Source: Pseudomonadota bacterium
GTDB lineage: Bacteria; Myxococcota_A; Polyangia; Polyangiales; Polyangiaceae
Direction of reading: 5' to 3'
Length of the DNA stretch: 64,000 bases
NCBI GenBank assembly: GCA_023431345.1
Contig: JAEYWK010000096.1
Location: 1-64,000 of the forward strand
Part shown: piece after piece, positions 1 through 8,650 of the stretch
Layout of the letters: the number at the start of each line of letters is the position of its first letter
Numbering within the stretch: position 1 is the stretch's first letter
Program-made: the position numbers and the translations under genes
The notes under the pieces: model-generated
The model's database searches: none
What the model was told of the DNA's origin: nothing
Seen by the model: the letters and a program-made list of their open reading frames with translations, nothing else

Positions 1-93
1 CTGCCATGGCGAACCAACCGAGGCCACCAAAGCCAAATTCCCGAAAAGATACGATCAGTGCTCAGCGCGAGCTGCCCCCACCAGGAAAGGTCT

Positions 94-126
94 AGAACGC
101 CGAGCGGTCAAACCGTTCGGCGTTCT
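94..126 (-). terminator. Hairpin terminator after the RCC1 lipoprotein operon
   Basis: The arms AGAACGCCGAGCGGT and ACCGTTCGGCGTTCT form a 15-bp stem (one G-T wobble) with a 3-nt loop. The stop codon of the minus-strand lipoprotein gene lies at the base of the stem. On the minus strand the hairpin is followed by only a short T-rich tract, so termination strength is uncertain. Confidence 0.6.
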
Positions 127-1435
127 AATAGGTGAGGCACTCGTCAGGGGGCGCGGCCTTCTTGGCGTTGGGTGTGGCCGCCGACTTGCCCCAGCACTTG
201 CTGCAGCCGTCCTCGCATGAGACGCACAATTGCTCGGAGAGCAGGCTGACCTCCCTCACGGTGCACGCTCGGGGTAGCTGGATGGGCGAGCGCGGCAAGG
301 TGCTGGCTCGCAAGGCCTTGGGGTAGCGTGCCCCGCTGGAGTGAACGCGATCGGACTGCATGCGCTCCAAAAACGTTGGCTCGGTAGGATCTTCGAAAGC
401 GAGCGCGTCGGTGTCGCCCCAGCACCAGAGCTTGCCGTTTGCAAGCAGCGCGCAGGTAGTCGAATCACTGGCTGCGAGCCACTTCGCTGGTGAGTCGAAT
501 TTCAAGAACGTGTCGGGCGGCGTCCTGCGTCTTCGCTCGGGACCCGGCAACTCCGGCCGGTCTTCATCCACGACCTCAGCCACGTAACCCGTTTGACCGT
601 AGCTCGAGTCGCCCCAGCACCCGACCTCGCCGTTTTCCAAGAGCACGCAGAAGTGCTCACTGCCTGCGACCAGCTGCTTCGCGACGCGGCCGCGCCCCAG
701 AGGCATTTTTGCCGAGAGCGAGAAGCCGGGAGCAACCGGTTCGCGAACCCAGCACTGCGTCGTCGTCCCGCGATCGAGCAGAAGGCAGCCGACGTCGATG
801 TTGCCGGCGAGGCCCGCAACCGGCCCAGGCGCACGTCGCAGCTTGTTCCAGATCGCGGCCTGAACGCCGTCCGTCACCCGCGGACCGAGCTCGAATTGCG
901 GTCGCCCCGCGGAGTTGAATTCACCCCCCACGCACCAAACCTCGCCGCGGTCATTCAAGACGCAAGGCGACCTACCGGCGCCCAGCATGACGACGCTCGA
1001 GTCACTAGGAAGAGGGAGCAGACGATCCGAACCGTAAAAGTACCGCGACCCTTCCTCGGTCTCGATCAGGGCGGCTTCCGCCGCGGCCAGCGTCACCCGC
1101 CCGGGTAGTGCTTGCCCTGTCTTTCTCGACACCACGGAACCGTCGGCGAGCCCCGCGAAGCTCCATGAGAAGAAGCGAGCCGGCTCGCGCCGACAGCTGG
1201 CCGAGCAACCATCACCGCCCGTGGTGTTCGCGTCGTCACAACGCTCACCTTGCTCGACCTTCGCATCGCCGCACACCGCCTGCGTGGGAGTCGCTACGAC
1301 GGCAGAAGGCGCGGCCGGCGGTGGCGAGGTCGAGGGTGCCGGTTCTCCCGGCTGTGCTGGAGGCAGCGACGCGGACTTGGGCGTGGGGCAGCCGGTGCTT
1401 GCCAGAGAAAGCGCGATGAGGCCCCACCTGCTCAT
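125..1435 (-). CDS. RCC1-repeat lipoprotein with a Myxococcota Cys-rich repeat
   Basis: This 436-residue protein begins with a lipoprotein signal peptide with lipobox LASTGC, so it is probably anchored in the outer membrane. A Pro/Ala/Ser-rich spacer follows, then a DUF4215-type repeat (CGDAKVEQGERCDD) near residue 55. The rest holds degenerate RCC1-like beta-propeller blades, recognisable from recurring C-x-L-L-x-x-G-x-x-x-C-W-G units such as CVLLENGEVGCWGDSSYGQ. RCC1 repeats usually mediate protein binding; no catalytic motif is seen. Its ATG overlaps the stop of the upstream peptidase-like gene by 4 bp, so it is the last gene of a three-gene operon, followed by a hairpin. The partner and exact role are unknown. 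Confidence 0.88.
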   Translation of the reverse strand: MSRWGLIALSLASTGCPTPKSASLPPAQPGEPAPSTSPPPAAPSAVVATPTQAVCGDAKVEQGERCDDANTTGGDGCSASCRREPARFFSWSFAGLADGSVVSRKTGQALPGRVTLAAAEAALIETEEGSRYFYGSDRLLPLPSDSSVVMLGAGRSPCVLNDRGEVWCVGGEFNSAGRPQFELGPRVTDGVQAAIWNKLRRAPGPVAGLAGNIDVGCLLLDRGTTTQCWVREPVAPGFSLSAKMPLGRGRVAKQLVAGSEHFCVLLENGEVGCWGDSSYGQTGYVAEVVDEDRPELPGPERRRRTPPDTFLKFDSPAKWLAASDSTTCALLANGKLWCWGDTDALAFEDPTEPTFLERMQSDRVHSSGARYPKALRASTLPRSPIQLPRACTVREVSLLSEQLCVSCEDGCSKCWGKSAATPNAKKAAPPDECLTY

Positions 1436-3141
1436 GACTCGGAGTCGGGCTGGTTTACCCGATTGCCCAAGTTGGCGTGAATGTGGTTTCGGTGGGTTTC
1501 GCGGCGCACGCCCCTCGAGGTGCTGCCCGGAAGCGTGTCTGGCTCCGGATAATCGGGGTGGAGCACGAAGCCGGTGAACGCTCCGGGCTCGATCGGAGCC
1601 GCGCCCTGGCCGTTGGCGTCGTCGGTCGCCGCATCGTTGAGCCTCGTGGCTGCCTGCGATGAGCCGGGCGGCGGCAACGGCACCGGCAGAGGCCCGAGCA
1701 GCGCATCTCGGTGCGAGAACTCGGTCGCGAAGAACTCGTAGGCCGCACGGAACACGGTACCTGCCAGGGTGTAGTGGGCATCCGTCAGCGTGTGCCGAGC
1801 GTTGCGCTCAGCCGCTGCGGGGAGCGTGGACAACCGGTAGAGCAGTTTCTCGGTCTGGTTGGGTGCTCTCGAGTGCTGGTAGAGCTTGCCATCTTCGTTC
1901 CTGCGGACGACTCCGGCCGCCGTTCCCGTGTCGACCAGCAACTGCACGCCACCCCAGTGGAACTCGACGATGAAGTCGACCTCGGAGGCGCACTCCCGCT
2001 GAAAGGCGGTGATGGTGCTGCCGCCCACGGTTACGTTCACCCACGGCGGTTTGATCTTGGCCGTGACGTGCGGATCGGTGAGGTCGGTAATGGCAGGGTG
2101 ATTCGGGTCTTTCAGCGGGATCACGTGATCCATGATCGCGCCGGAAAAATCGACGGCGCGCCCCGGACCGTGGAACTTGGTGTCGCCCGCGCGATTGAAG
2201 CCGACCGTGATCATCGTGCGCACGCCCAGCGCCGCGAGCACGCGACCCAGCCGCACGATGCCGACGACCAGCCGCGGGTTGAGGCTGTGCGTGTCCGCGA
2301 GACCGCTCAGGTCGTAGCCTGCGGGGTTGCGGTTGGGCTGAAACTGCAGGATGTGCATGATGCGCAGCCCACCTGCGACCGCGTTGCGGATGCGCAGCTT
2401 CGGCACCGTTGGGAAGGCTCCAGTCGGTGGCGCCGGCAGATCGAGCTGATGCACGTCTTTGACCGCGCCGTCCGGCTGAGTCTCCTGCACGATCTTGAAC
2501 TTGAAGTCAGACGCCGGATCCAGCGCGAGCCCGCCGTGAGCAATGTGGAATAACAGCTCCTCATCGATCTGCGAGACCGGCTTCGGAGGATTTTCCGGTC
2601 GGTGCGGCGCCGACAAGCGACGAGTGCGCACCGTGGGGTGCTCGCGGCCCAGCTCGCCGCCCTCCACGAGCGTCATGTGCAGGATGTTTTGAGTGGGACC
2701 GATGACGCGCGGCCTTCCCCAAAGCACCTCCTGCGTCGGAGTCAGTCCGTCGATCGTGAGCGTGCCTTGCCCCGCGGCCGCGCCCGGTTTGTAGCGCAGC
2801 TTCGCGGTGCCGGGGCCGTTCGCGAAGGCGGTACCGTACGGAACCACCGGACCGTGATGCGCCTTCGAGACGCTGATGGTGCCGGTCGTGCCGGTGGCCT
2901 TATCGGGCGCTAGCCAGCTCGTCGGATCGAGCACCGGGACCTGTGCTTTGCCCGCGCGGTCCGTCTTGATCTTCTGTGCGTCGGGTAGGTTGTGATACGC
3001 GCTCGGGTCGTCGTCCCAACGGATCTCGACGTCGGCATCGGCGATAGGTGCTCCGCTCGGCTTCGTGAGCTGGAGCTCGAACACCAGCGGTTGCGCCAGC
3101 AGGGGTTGGGCATTGGGAGGCGGATCGGGCGGAGGGCTCAT
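1432..3141 (-). CDS. M15-like zinc peptidase domain protein with an immunoglobulin-like N-terminus
   Basis: This 569-residue protein has no signal peptide. Residues 15-60 resemble a carboxypeptidase-regulatory/SpaA-type fold (FELQLTKPSGAPIADADVEI). Around residues 295-335 is a segment like the D-Ala-D-Ala carboxypeptidase (peptidase M15) core, with FHGPGRAVDF containing His324 and Asp331, the usual HxxGxAxD zinc-binding pattern. A second candidate ligand pair is HIH near residues 553-555. The about 200 residues between the two motifs are longer than in simple M15 enzymes, so activity is inferred, not shown. It overlaps both neighbours by 4 bp (ATGA), indicating translational coupling with the OmpA/peptidoglycan-binding protein upstream and an RCC1 lipoprotein downstream. 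Cell-wall cleavage or delivery is a plausible role. Confidence 0.72.
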   Translation of the reverse strand: MSPPPDPPPNAQPLLAQPLVFELQLTKPSGAPIADADVEIRWDDDPSAYHNLPDAQKIKTDRAGKAQVPVLDPTSWLAPDKATGTTGTISVSKAHHGPVVPYGTAFANGPGTAKLRYKPGAAAGQGTLTIDGLTPTQEVLWGRPRVIGPTQNILHMTLVEGGELGREHPTVRTRRLSAPHRPENPPKPVSQIDEELLFHIAHGGLALDPASDFKFKIVQETQPDGAVKDVHQLDLPAPPTGAFPTVPKLRIRNAVAGGLRIMHILQFQPNRNPAGYDLSGLADTHSLNPRLVVGIVRLGRVLAALGVRTMITVGFNRAGDTKFHGPGRAVDFSGAIMDHVIPLKDPNHPAITDLTDPHVTAKIKPPWVNVTVGGSTITAFQRECASEVDFIVEFHWGGVQLLVDTGTAAGVVRRNEDGKLYQHSRAPNQTEKLLYRLSTLPAAAERNARHTLTDAHYTLAGTVFRAAYEFFATEFSHRDALLGPLPVPLPPPGSSQAATRLNDAATDDANGQGAAPIEPGAFTGFVLHPDYPEPDTLPGSTSRGVRRETHRNHIHANLGNRVNQPDSES

Positions 3142-6100
3142 GCAAGCTCGGCGTCGGCAGCAAGGGTAGGCAGCTCGGCATCTCCATCGATGTCGATGAC
3201 TTCCTCATCGTCGATTTCCTCGCCGGCCGGCGGCGGGATGGGCGCCTCGAAGTCGGCTTCGAACGCTCGCGTGAGCTTCGCGCTGACCGCGGGCGGAAGG
3301 GTTCCCGGCGTCACCGCGTCGTTGCCGAGCACGTGGTCGCGCTGGAACGCCTGGACGGCGGCGACGCGCTCGTCATCCGTACCCTCGGCAAACGGATAGC
3401 CCAGGGCGGCCAGGCGCGCGTCTTCTACGGCACTATCGCCCGTTTGCAGCGCGCCCTTGAGCGCGATCGTGCGCGAGAAAATCGGACCATCGGCGTCCGG
3501 CTGCCAGGTGACGTGTACGTCGCTGGTCTCCCCGGGCGTGGTTCTGAATTGTCCGAAGCCGTCTTGCGAGACGTCGTCCGCGAGCACCACGCCGGCTTGC
3601 TTCACGGTGTAGCGAACGCCAGCGGCGCGGACGAGCTGATTGCCGTCGATGTCGAGCAGGCTCACCGCGAACAGCGGGTGCTGCTTGGCACCGCCAGGCC
3701 GCTGGGGGATCTCGCGCTTGCGATAGACGTCGGGCAGGTAAAGCTCGGTGAGCTCCGGCGCTTCGTCGATCAGGTCCACGTTGGGCTCCTGACCCTTGGC
3801 GAAGAACAGGACCTCCACTCGCCGATTGGCCTGAGACTCCGCGCCGTCGGCGGTGTTGCCGTCGGCTGGATGGTGCTCGCCGAAGCCCACGAAAGGCTGC
3901 TTGGTCGGCAAGAAGGTCAGCAGAGCGCGCAGGGCCTGCACGCCAGCCGGATCTTCGCCGAGCTCGCGCGCGAGGTTGTACTGGTAGCAGTCGAACACGG
4001 CGCCCCACGTCTTTTTGCCGAACGCTCCGTCGACTTTCAGATCGTCGGCCGTCGATGCCAGCGTCGCCTTGTTCGCGTTGAATGCGCGCTGGAACGCCTT
4101 GACTGGCTCGACCCCGGTGAAGGCGTTATCGTCAATCACACCCGGATCGCAAGCGGCGAAGCTGAACGCGGCGGGCACGGGCGCAGGCGGCGGACCGGCG
4201 TCGCCGCTCGCGCGCAGGGGAAAGAGCACCGCGAGGTCGACGCTGGCCCACCTCAAGATTTGCTTCCAATCGCTGACCTTGTGCGCCGCGTCCGCGATGG
4301 ACACGAACGCGTCGCGGTCGCCCGTGAGCACGGCGTGAACGGCTTGCGCTCGCTGCGTGGAGAGCTTGTCGTTGCTGGCGTCGGACGCCACCGAGTCGGT
4401 GTGCCCGGCAACGAGCAGCTGCTGGCCGGGATGCTCCTCGTTGAAGCGCAGCGCCATGGCGAGCGCACCGACCGAGGTCGTCGCCGTGCCGACGTCCGAG
4501 GTGGGCGACTCGCCTTCGGGCAAGAGCACCGCGCTGCCGGTGCGGAAATGCGCGGCGCCGATCGGGACGAGCGTCGCTTCGCTCTGAATGCTGCCGACCT
4601 CGTGGTCTTCCGTTTCCTGTGCGCGCGCGCGCCACTCCAAGTACTCCGGGCCGTCGGGGCTGGCCGGCGGCGGCTCGACGCCGAACTCCGTATCGAAGAA
4701 GAACAACTCCACGCGCCGATCGACGCGATCTTCCTGCGCGTCGGCCGCCGCTTGGTCGAGCTCGAGACCGGTGGCGTCGAGGGGGAAGTTTTCACCAGCT
4801 CCGTGGGTGCTGATGCTCAGGTGGAAATGCTTCTGACCCGCCAGCTTCACGCCGTCGAGCGACATGTAGTCGGTGATGAGCTGCCGGCGGGTCTTGGGGC
4901 CCGCGATGCCGTCCACCGCGAGGCCGCGCGTTCGCTGAAACCATGGGACGAGGTCTTCGTTCTCTTCTCGCGAGCCGAAGTCGGGCATGGCGATGATCAT
5001 CAAACGATCTTCGCGCTTACCCCATTGCTTCTTGCCGGGCAGCTCGTAGTTCCGCAGCCAGGCATCGACGTCGTCCTCGAGGTAAGCCTTGACGCTCTTG
5101 GCGCGCTCCACCGAGAGCGGATCGTTGATGGCGGGCTCCGCCGTCGTATCGGTGTGGCCGACCACCAACAGCTCGCTCGGGTTGTTGGCCTCGTAGATTT
5201 CACGGATGCGCTGGAGCGCGTCGATCGCCGTGGGCAGCAGGAAGCACTTGTTCGTGTCGAAGAGCATGCCGCGCATGCGCGCCATCACGACGCGCGGCAG
5301 CACACCAATCATGCGCAGCTGAGCCGTCGAATTGGCCGGCTCCAGCGCCACGAGCGGGGTAGAATACTCTTCTACCTTCGGCTCGTGTGGCCGCGGCTGT
5401 TCGCCCGGGCGAATGGGCGCGCGAGGCCGGTTGACGTCTACCTCGAGCGTGAGCGTGTAGTCGCCCGGAAACACCTCTTCGTGCAGCAGCCGGCCATCTT
5501 CGTCCGTCGTGCCCTCGAAGGACTGCGGCCCCGTGATGCGATAGGCGCTATTCGCGTGCCGCACGCGGCCCGTCTTCTCCCACAGCTCGACCTGCAGCTT
5601 GGCGAGCGGCGGCTTGATCACCACCGTGTTCGGCAGCTCGGCCTTCAGCGGGAACGGCCCGAGCTCGGCCCCGCGAAACACGACCTCGGTCGTATTCGAT
5701 TCCTTCGGAGGCTCCCCAGGCCGGAAAGCTTCCCACCTCGGATCGAGCACCTTCGCTAACGCCGCAGCGTCGAGGATGGCCACGCTGGCGCTGGCTGACT
5801 GCACCCCTTCGAGCAGGGCGATACCGGCTGCGTTGGTCGGCCTCGTCTGCGCGCCGTCCGCCGTGAACTCAGCGTCGACGCCGGAAATGGCTTTCCCCAC
5901 TTCGTCGACGAACCGAACCTCGAAGGTATGTCGCTTGGACTCACGGCGGGGAGGCGGCAGCGGCGGCAGCTCCGGGTCGAACGGATCGCGCCGCTCCGAC
6001 AGAGAGGCGATGCGCGGGCGCTCGACGACGAGTCGCCCGATGCGCAACCCTTCTTCGAGGCGCGCCGCTAGGCCGTCGAACCTGTCTCCGAACGGTGAGA

Positions 6101-6341
6101 ACGCCTGCCGGGAGCCGGGAAAGCCGAAGCCGTCGTCGATTCCGCCGCGGCCGCCCCCCAAGCTCTCGCCGTCGAGCAGCCGCATCAGCTCTCGCGCCGC
6201 CCCCACCACTCCCGGATCGCCCAGCTCGATCCCGAAGCGGAATCGAGCCGCCGCCCAGCGTGCCAGCTCGAGCTGCTCGCCTTCGGGACGCACCCCTCCC
6301 CTTCGGACCTCAACCCTAAAGTCCTCAAAAGGGGTCCTCAC
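3138..6341 (-). CDS. Large protein with two OmpA-like domains, each split by a peptidoglycan-binding insert
   Basis: The frame stays open to a TTG at 6563 (1141 residues), but the first about 74 residues look like non-coding translation, so I prefer the GTG at 6341 (VRTPFEDFRVEVRRGG). Residue numbers here count from 6563. Two Ig-like segments lie at about 212-275 and 320-380. The first OmpA-like half (433-500, VGHTDTTAEPAINDPLSVERA) is separated from its closing NRRVE-type strand (DRRVELFFF, 615-623) by a peptidoglycan-binding motif (VDGIAGPKTRRQL). The arrangement repeats at 672-750, 819-860 and 892-922, and a third PG_binding-like segment (VAAVQAFQRDHVLGND) is near 1067. Short linkers and no signal peptide suggest non-classical export or structural use. 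It heads a 4-bp-overlap operon with an M15-like peptidase and a lipoprotein. Confidence 0.85.
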   Translation of the reverse strand: MRTPFEDFRVEVRRGGVRPEGEQLELARWAAARFRFGIELGDPGVVGAARELMRLLDGESLGGGRGGIDDGFGFPGSRQAFSPFGDRFDGLAARLEEGLRIGRLVVERPRIASLSERRDPFDPELPPLPPPRRESKRHTFEVRFVDEVGKAISGVDAEFTADGAQTRPTNAAGIALLEGVQSASASVAILDAAALAKVLDPRWEAFRPGEPPKESNTTEVVFRGAELGPFPLKAELPNTVVIKPPLAKLQVELWEKTGRVRHANSAYRITGPQSFEGTTDEDGRLLHEEVFPGDYTLTLEVDVNRPRAPIRPGEQPRPHEPKVEEYSTPLVALEPANSTAQLRMIGVLPRVVMARMRGMLFDTNKCFLLPTAIDALQRIREIYEANNPSELLVVGHTDTTAEPAINDPLSVERAKSVKAYLEDDVDAWLRNYELPGKKQWGKREDRLMIIAMPDFGSREENEDLVPWFQRTRGLAVDGIAGPKTRRQLITDYMSLDGVKLAGQKHFHLSISTHGAGENFPLDATGLELDQAAADAQEDRVDRRVELFFFDTEFGVEPPPASPDGPEYLEWRARAQETEDHEVGSIQSEATLVPIGAAHFRTGSAVLLPEGESPTSDVGTATTSVGALAMALRFNEEHPGQQLLVAGHTDSVASDASNDKLSTQRAQAVHAVLTGDRDAFVSIADAAHKVSDWKQILRWASVDLAVLFPLRASGDAGPPPAPVPAAFSFAACDPGVIDDNAFTGVEPVKAFQRAFNANKATLASTADDLKVDGAFGKKTWGAVFDCYQYNLARELGEDPAGVQALRALLTFLPTKQPFVGFGEHHPADGNTADGAESQANRRVEVLFFAKGQEPNVDLIDEAPELTELYLPDVYRKREIPQRPGGAKQHPLFAVSLLDIDGNQLVRAAGVRYTVKQAGVVLADDVSQDGFGQFRTTPGETSDVHVTWQPDADGPIFSRTIALKGALQTGDSAVEDARLAALGYPFAEGTDDERVAAVQAFQRDHVLGNDAVTPGTLPPAVSAKLTRAFEADFEAPIPPPAGEEIDDEEVIDIDGDAELPTLAADAELA

Positions 6342-6642
6342 GACCACCGCAACCACGCCCGAGGTCACCGAAGGGCACCATAGCCCGACGCGAGCGCGGC
6401 TCAAAGGACGAGCGCCAGCCACCGCTGTTTCAACCACGCCGGGCCAATCCGAGCGGCCGGGGTCCACCACCACGGCGGCGCCCCGAGGCGGCGAAGGCGT
6501 GGCTCGAGCGTTTAACGAGCGTCCCGAAGGCCCTCGTGCAAGATGTGGTGGAATCCGTGCCAAAAGGCCAGATGAGCCCCGCCGCCAAGGCCTTTGCTTC
6601 CGCGCTGCTCAAGTGCAATGCCAAGCTCTTGGGCATCCGATG
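6320..6642 (+). other. Open frame ending in a possible small protein coupled to the HIRAN gene
   Basis: A plus-strand frame is open from 6320 to a TGA at 6640-6642 that overlaps the HIRAN gene start (ATGA). Its last about 45 residues (for example GQMSPAAKAFASALLKCN) are less biased than shadow frames. No ATG occurs before that Met and there is no convincing ribosome binding site, so it may be a short protein started at a GTG or the tail of a decayed gene. It also overlaps the doubtful N-terminal extension of the minus-strand OmpA-like gene. Confidence 0.25.
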
Positions 6643-7431
6643 ACCTCGAGCTATGTCCCCCCGGCACTATTCGTCAACTGGCGGGACGAGAAGTCGCGGC
6701 GCATGTTCCCGGTCGGGCGCTTGGTGACGCTTCTCACCGGCGGCTATGAGTTTGCGTACATTGCGGCCGCGCGAGAGGCACAGCAGTTCGGATTTATCCC
6801 CTTCGTTGCGTTCCCTGGTATCGAGCAGGTCTATCGCGCGCCTGAGCTACCGGCGTTCTTCAGGAACCGTGTTCTTCAACCGGGACGGCCGGATTACCCC
6901 CAGCATTTAGTCGAGCTTGGCATCAAGTCCGCCACGGCCACGCCCATCGAAATCCTCGCTCGAAGCGGCGGCTTGCGGGTCACCGACCGACTGGAGGTGT
7001 TCGCTGAGCTCGTGGCCGCCAAAGACGCCGACCGCTTCGAGGCGCACTTCTTCGTCCGTGGCATCAGACAGTACGCCGGCGCCGAAGACGCCATCAGCCA
7101 GCTGCAGCCCGGTGACGTCCTGAACCTGCGCGCTGAGCCGGGGAATGCTGTGAACTCCAGAGCGCATCTATTGGCCTGTGGCGACGGCAGCCGCGTCGGT
7201 TACGTGCCCGACTACCTCGTCGCCGACTTGAGTGAGCTGGCGCGGGAAGACCCGTCGATGAAGATCGAAGTCGTGCAGGTCAACCCGTCACCATCACCCT
7301 CACAGCAGCGCCTCTTGTGCCGGCTCACCATCTCGGCGAGCGCGCCGCGGCCCCATCGCGGAGCGCGATTCGAGCCGATCGCGGCAGACGCCGTGCGGCT
7401 TGATCCTGATCGCGTTGCGCGCGTGGCCTGA
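6640..7431 (+). CDS. HIRAN-domain protein
   Basis: The 263-residue protein starts at an ATG overlapping the end of an upstream short frame. Residues from about 130 match the HIRAN domain: FEAHFFVRGIRQY, then QPGDVLNLRAEPGNAVNS, then GSRVGYVPDYLVADL, which fit the family pattern F-x-V-x-G-x-x-x-Y, GDxLxLxxEPxNxxDxxA and GYVPxxLA. HIRAN domains bind DNA ends or damaged DNA and are found in SNF2 helicases such as HLTF and as stand-alone bacterial proteins often linked to mobile or defence genes. The first 120 residues (LFVNWRDEKSRRMFPVGRL) are not recognised but recur with HIRAN in bacterial stand-alone proteins as far as I recall. It stands between the OmpA operon and a toxin-antitoxin island. 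Confidence 0.75.
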   Translation: MTSSYVPPALFVNWRDEKSRRMFPVGRLVTLLTGGYEFAYIAAAREAQQFGFIPFVAFPGIEQVYRAPELPAFFRNRVLQPGRPDYPQHLVELGIKSATATPIEILARSGGLRVTDRLEVFAELVAAKDADRFEAHFFVRGIRQYAGAEDAISQLQPGDVLNLRAEPGNAVNSRAHLLACGDGSRVGYVPDYLVADLSELAREDPSMKIEVVQVNPSPSPSQQRLLCRLTISASAPRPHRGARFEPIAADAVRLDPDRVARVA

Positions 7432-7528
7432 GTCGGTCGGCAATCACGGCAATATCGGCGACCGGTTTTCGAGGGGGCGCGGCCCAGGCAAAGGCGGGGT
7501 GCCAAATTGTCTGTCTCTGCCGCGTGGA

Positions 7529-7657
7529 TCAAGACCGCGGCGAATGCGCCATCCCTGCCTCAATAGCGGTTCGAAAGGTCCACTCCGCTTGGCGGCAGTG
7601 AGCTTCGTCATCGCGCACGATCAGTCGAACAACGACGTTCGTATCAATGGCTTCCAC
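7529..7657 (-). pseudogene. VapC-type PIN toxin remnant (N-terminal fragment)
   Basis: From a GTG at 7657 the minus strand encodes 42 residues beginning VEAIDTNVVVRLIVRDDEAH, the typical start of a VapC PIN-domain ribonuclease (xAIDTNVxVRxLxxDD), which carries the first catalytic Asp. It ends after 42 codons at a TGA, whereas VapC proteins have about 130-140 residues, and no other PIN motif is found downstream in any frame. This is a decayed toxin lying 72 bp downstream of a matching antitoxin remnant. Confidence 0.7.
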
Positions 7658-7729
7658 GACCGCTTGCGCGTTCGACGATGGCGAGCTCCATGTCCTGCAA
7701 GCTCACGGGTCCGACACCTGCGGGAGGAG

Positions 7730-7900
7730 TTAGGCGCGCCGCCAGAAATCTTCAACGCTCGGGCCTCGTCCGCGTTCCGCGACCGCTGCTGGCCTCGGCG
7801 TGTCCTCAGCAGCTTCGATGGCAGCTCGCTCGATGAGGCGCAGCCGCTCGGGCAGGGGGAGCTGCCGGATCAGCGCGCCAAGTAGCGAAGAGCAAAGACG
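7730..7900 (-). pseudogene. Antitoxin remnant of a decayed VapBC-like pair
   Basis: A 56-codon minus-strand stretch between in-frame stops has no ATG or GTG start. It contains LIRQLPLPERLRLIERAAIE, which matches the helix near the N-terminus of small antitoxins elsewhere in this island (LPRPDRLRLVEQL at about 9920, LPADERAALVLRLAE at about 8845), and it ends in GPSVEDFWRRA, an ending common in VapB-like proteins. The start has been lost. Its partner is the PIN toxin fragment just downstream. Confidence 0.6.
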
Positions 7901-8100
7901 TCAGGGGTTGATCGGTCGCCCTCGACATCGTCGTGATACTCCGTGCGATCCGGCAGGTCCGATATGAGCGATCCACGCTCACCTACGCCAATCTGGTTTC
8001 TGCCCTTCGCGATCCGCCGGCACCTTCAGCCGCTCCGTCCCGCCGGCAAAGCGACCTACCGTGGAACCGTGGGGCTGCTGGCTATGGTATAAAGGTCATA

Positions 8101-8340
8101 GTGACGACCTTCGAAGATTCATTCGAACGCAACCCGAAGATCGCCGGGGGTCAGCCAGTGCTGCGAGGGACCCGTGTGCCGCTGCGGACTGTGCTCGCCA
8201 GTCTGGCCGAGGGAGCCAGTTTCGAAGAGATACTGAAGAACTTCCCCACGCTAACGGCTGAGCACCTGCGCGCAGCCGTGGCGTTTGCAGCTTCGTCTGC
8301 GCAGGAAGATCTGCCCGTGCCCAGCGCGCCGCCGGTATGA
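8101..8340 (+). CDS. DUF433-family antitoxin-like protein
   Basis: This 79-residue protein starts at a GTG. The DUF433 signature is clear: NPKIAGGQPVLRGTRVPLRT, then a helix-turn-helix-like region EGASFEEILKNFPTLTAEHL and a Ala-rich helix. DUF433 proteins are small DNA-binding antitoxins usually paired with DUF5615 PIN-like toxins. Here the stop overlaps the start of exactly such a partner (ATGA), but that partner is disrupted, leaving this gene potentially orphaned. A full homologous pair lies on the other strand at 12.65-13.27 kb. Confidence 0.8.
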   Translation: MTTFEDSFERNPKIAGGQPVLRGTRVPLRTVLASLAEGASFEEILKNFPTLTAEHLRAAVAFAASSAQEDLPVPSAPPV

Positions 8341-8612
8341 TGCGCCTCAAGCTCGACGAGAACCTTCCCACCGCCCTCGTCGAGGACCTCGCGGAGCTGG
8401 GCCACGATGTCGACACGGCGATGAGCGAGGGGCTGGCTGGGCACGAGGACCCAGAGGTTTGGTCCGGCGGGACGCATGCTGCTGACTCAAGACTTGGATT
8501 TCTCTGACGTTCGAGCGTTTGCACCTGGCACGCATCCAGGGCTCGTACTCGTCAGAATGAGGGAGCCTGGGCTGTCGGCCCTTCGAGCGCGCCTGCTCTT
8601 TCTGCTGATCCC
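8337..8612 (+). pseudogene. DUF5615 PIN-like toxin, frameshifted and truncated
   Basis: Starting at the ATG overlapping the DUF433 stop, the frame reads MMRLKLDENLPTALVEDLAE through EDPEVW near 8460 and then shifts. The family match resumes in another frame at MLLTQDLDFSDVRAF (8476 on) and runs to about 8610. Compared with the intact paralogue at 12653-13024, a short stretch (about 13 nt, estimated by eye) is missing between VW and the TQDLDFSD motif, and the last about 45 residues are replaced by the direct-repeat unit beginning with a tRNA-like 3' end. The toxin should be inactive. Confidence 0.72.
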
Positions 8613-8621
8613 CGCAAGACC

Positions 8622-8650
8622 TGATCGGGTTCAATTCCCGGCACCTCCGA
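8622..8650 (+). other. tRNA/tmRNA 3'-end-like sequence (T arm plus acceptor strand)
   Basis: CGGG-TTCAATT-CCCG followed by GCACCTCCG looks like the T arm and 3' acceptor strand of a tRNA or tmRNA. There is no D arm, anticodon arm or 5' acceptor strand upstream, where toxin pseudogene sequence runs instead, so it is not a gene. Integrative elements often carry such copied 3' ends as attachment sites. A degenerate second copy sits at 11563-11591. Confidence 0.5.

Noticed and set aside
3333..5759. Long plus-strand open frame opposite the OmpA-like gene
   Set aside because: It is a GC-driven antisense shadow: Arg/Val/Glu-rich, no domain, and the minus strand has clear OmpA and peptidoglycan-binding motifs.
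7400..7885. 161-codon plus-strand frame after the HIRAN gene
   Set aside because: No family match, and the minus strand carries recognisable VapC and antitoxin remnants in the same place.
8600..8650. A complete tRNA or tmRNA gene
   Set aside because: Only the T arm and 3' acceptor strand are seen; upstream is toxin pseudogene sequence, with no D arm or anticodon arm.
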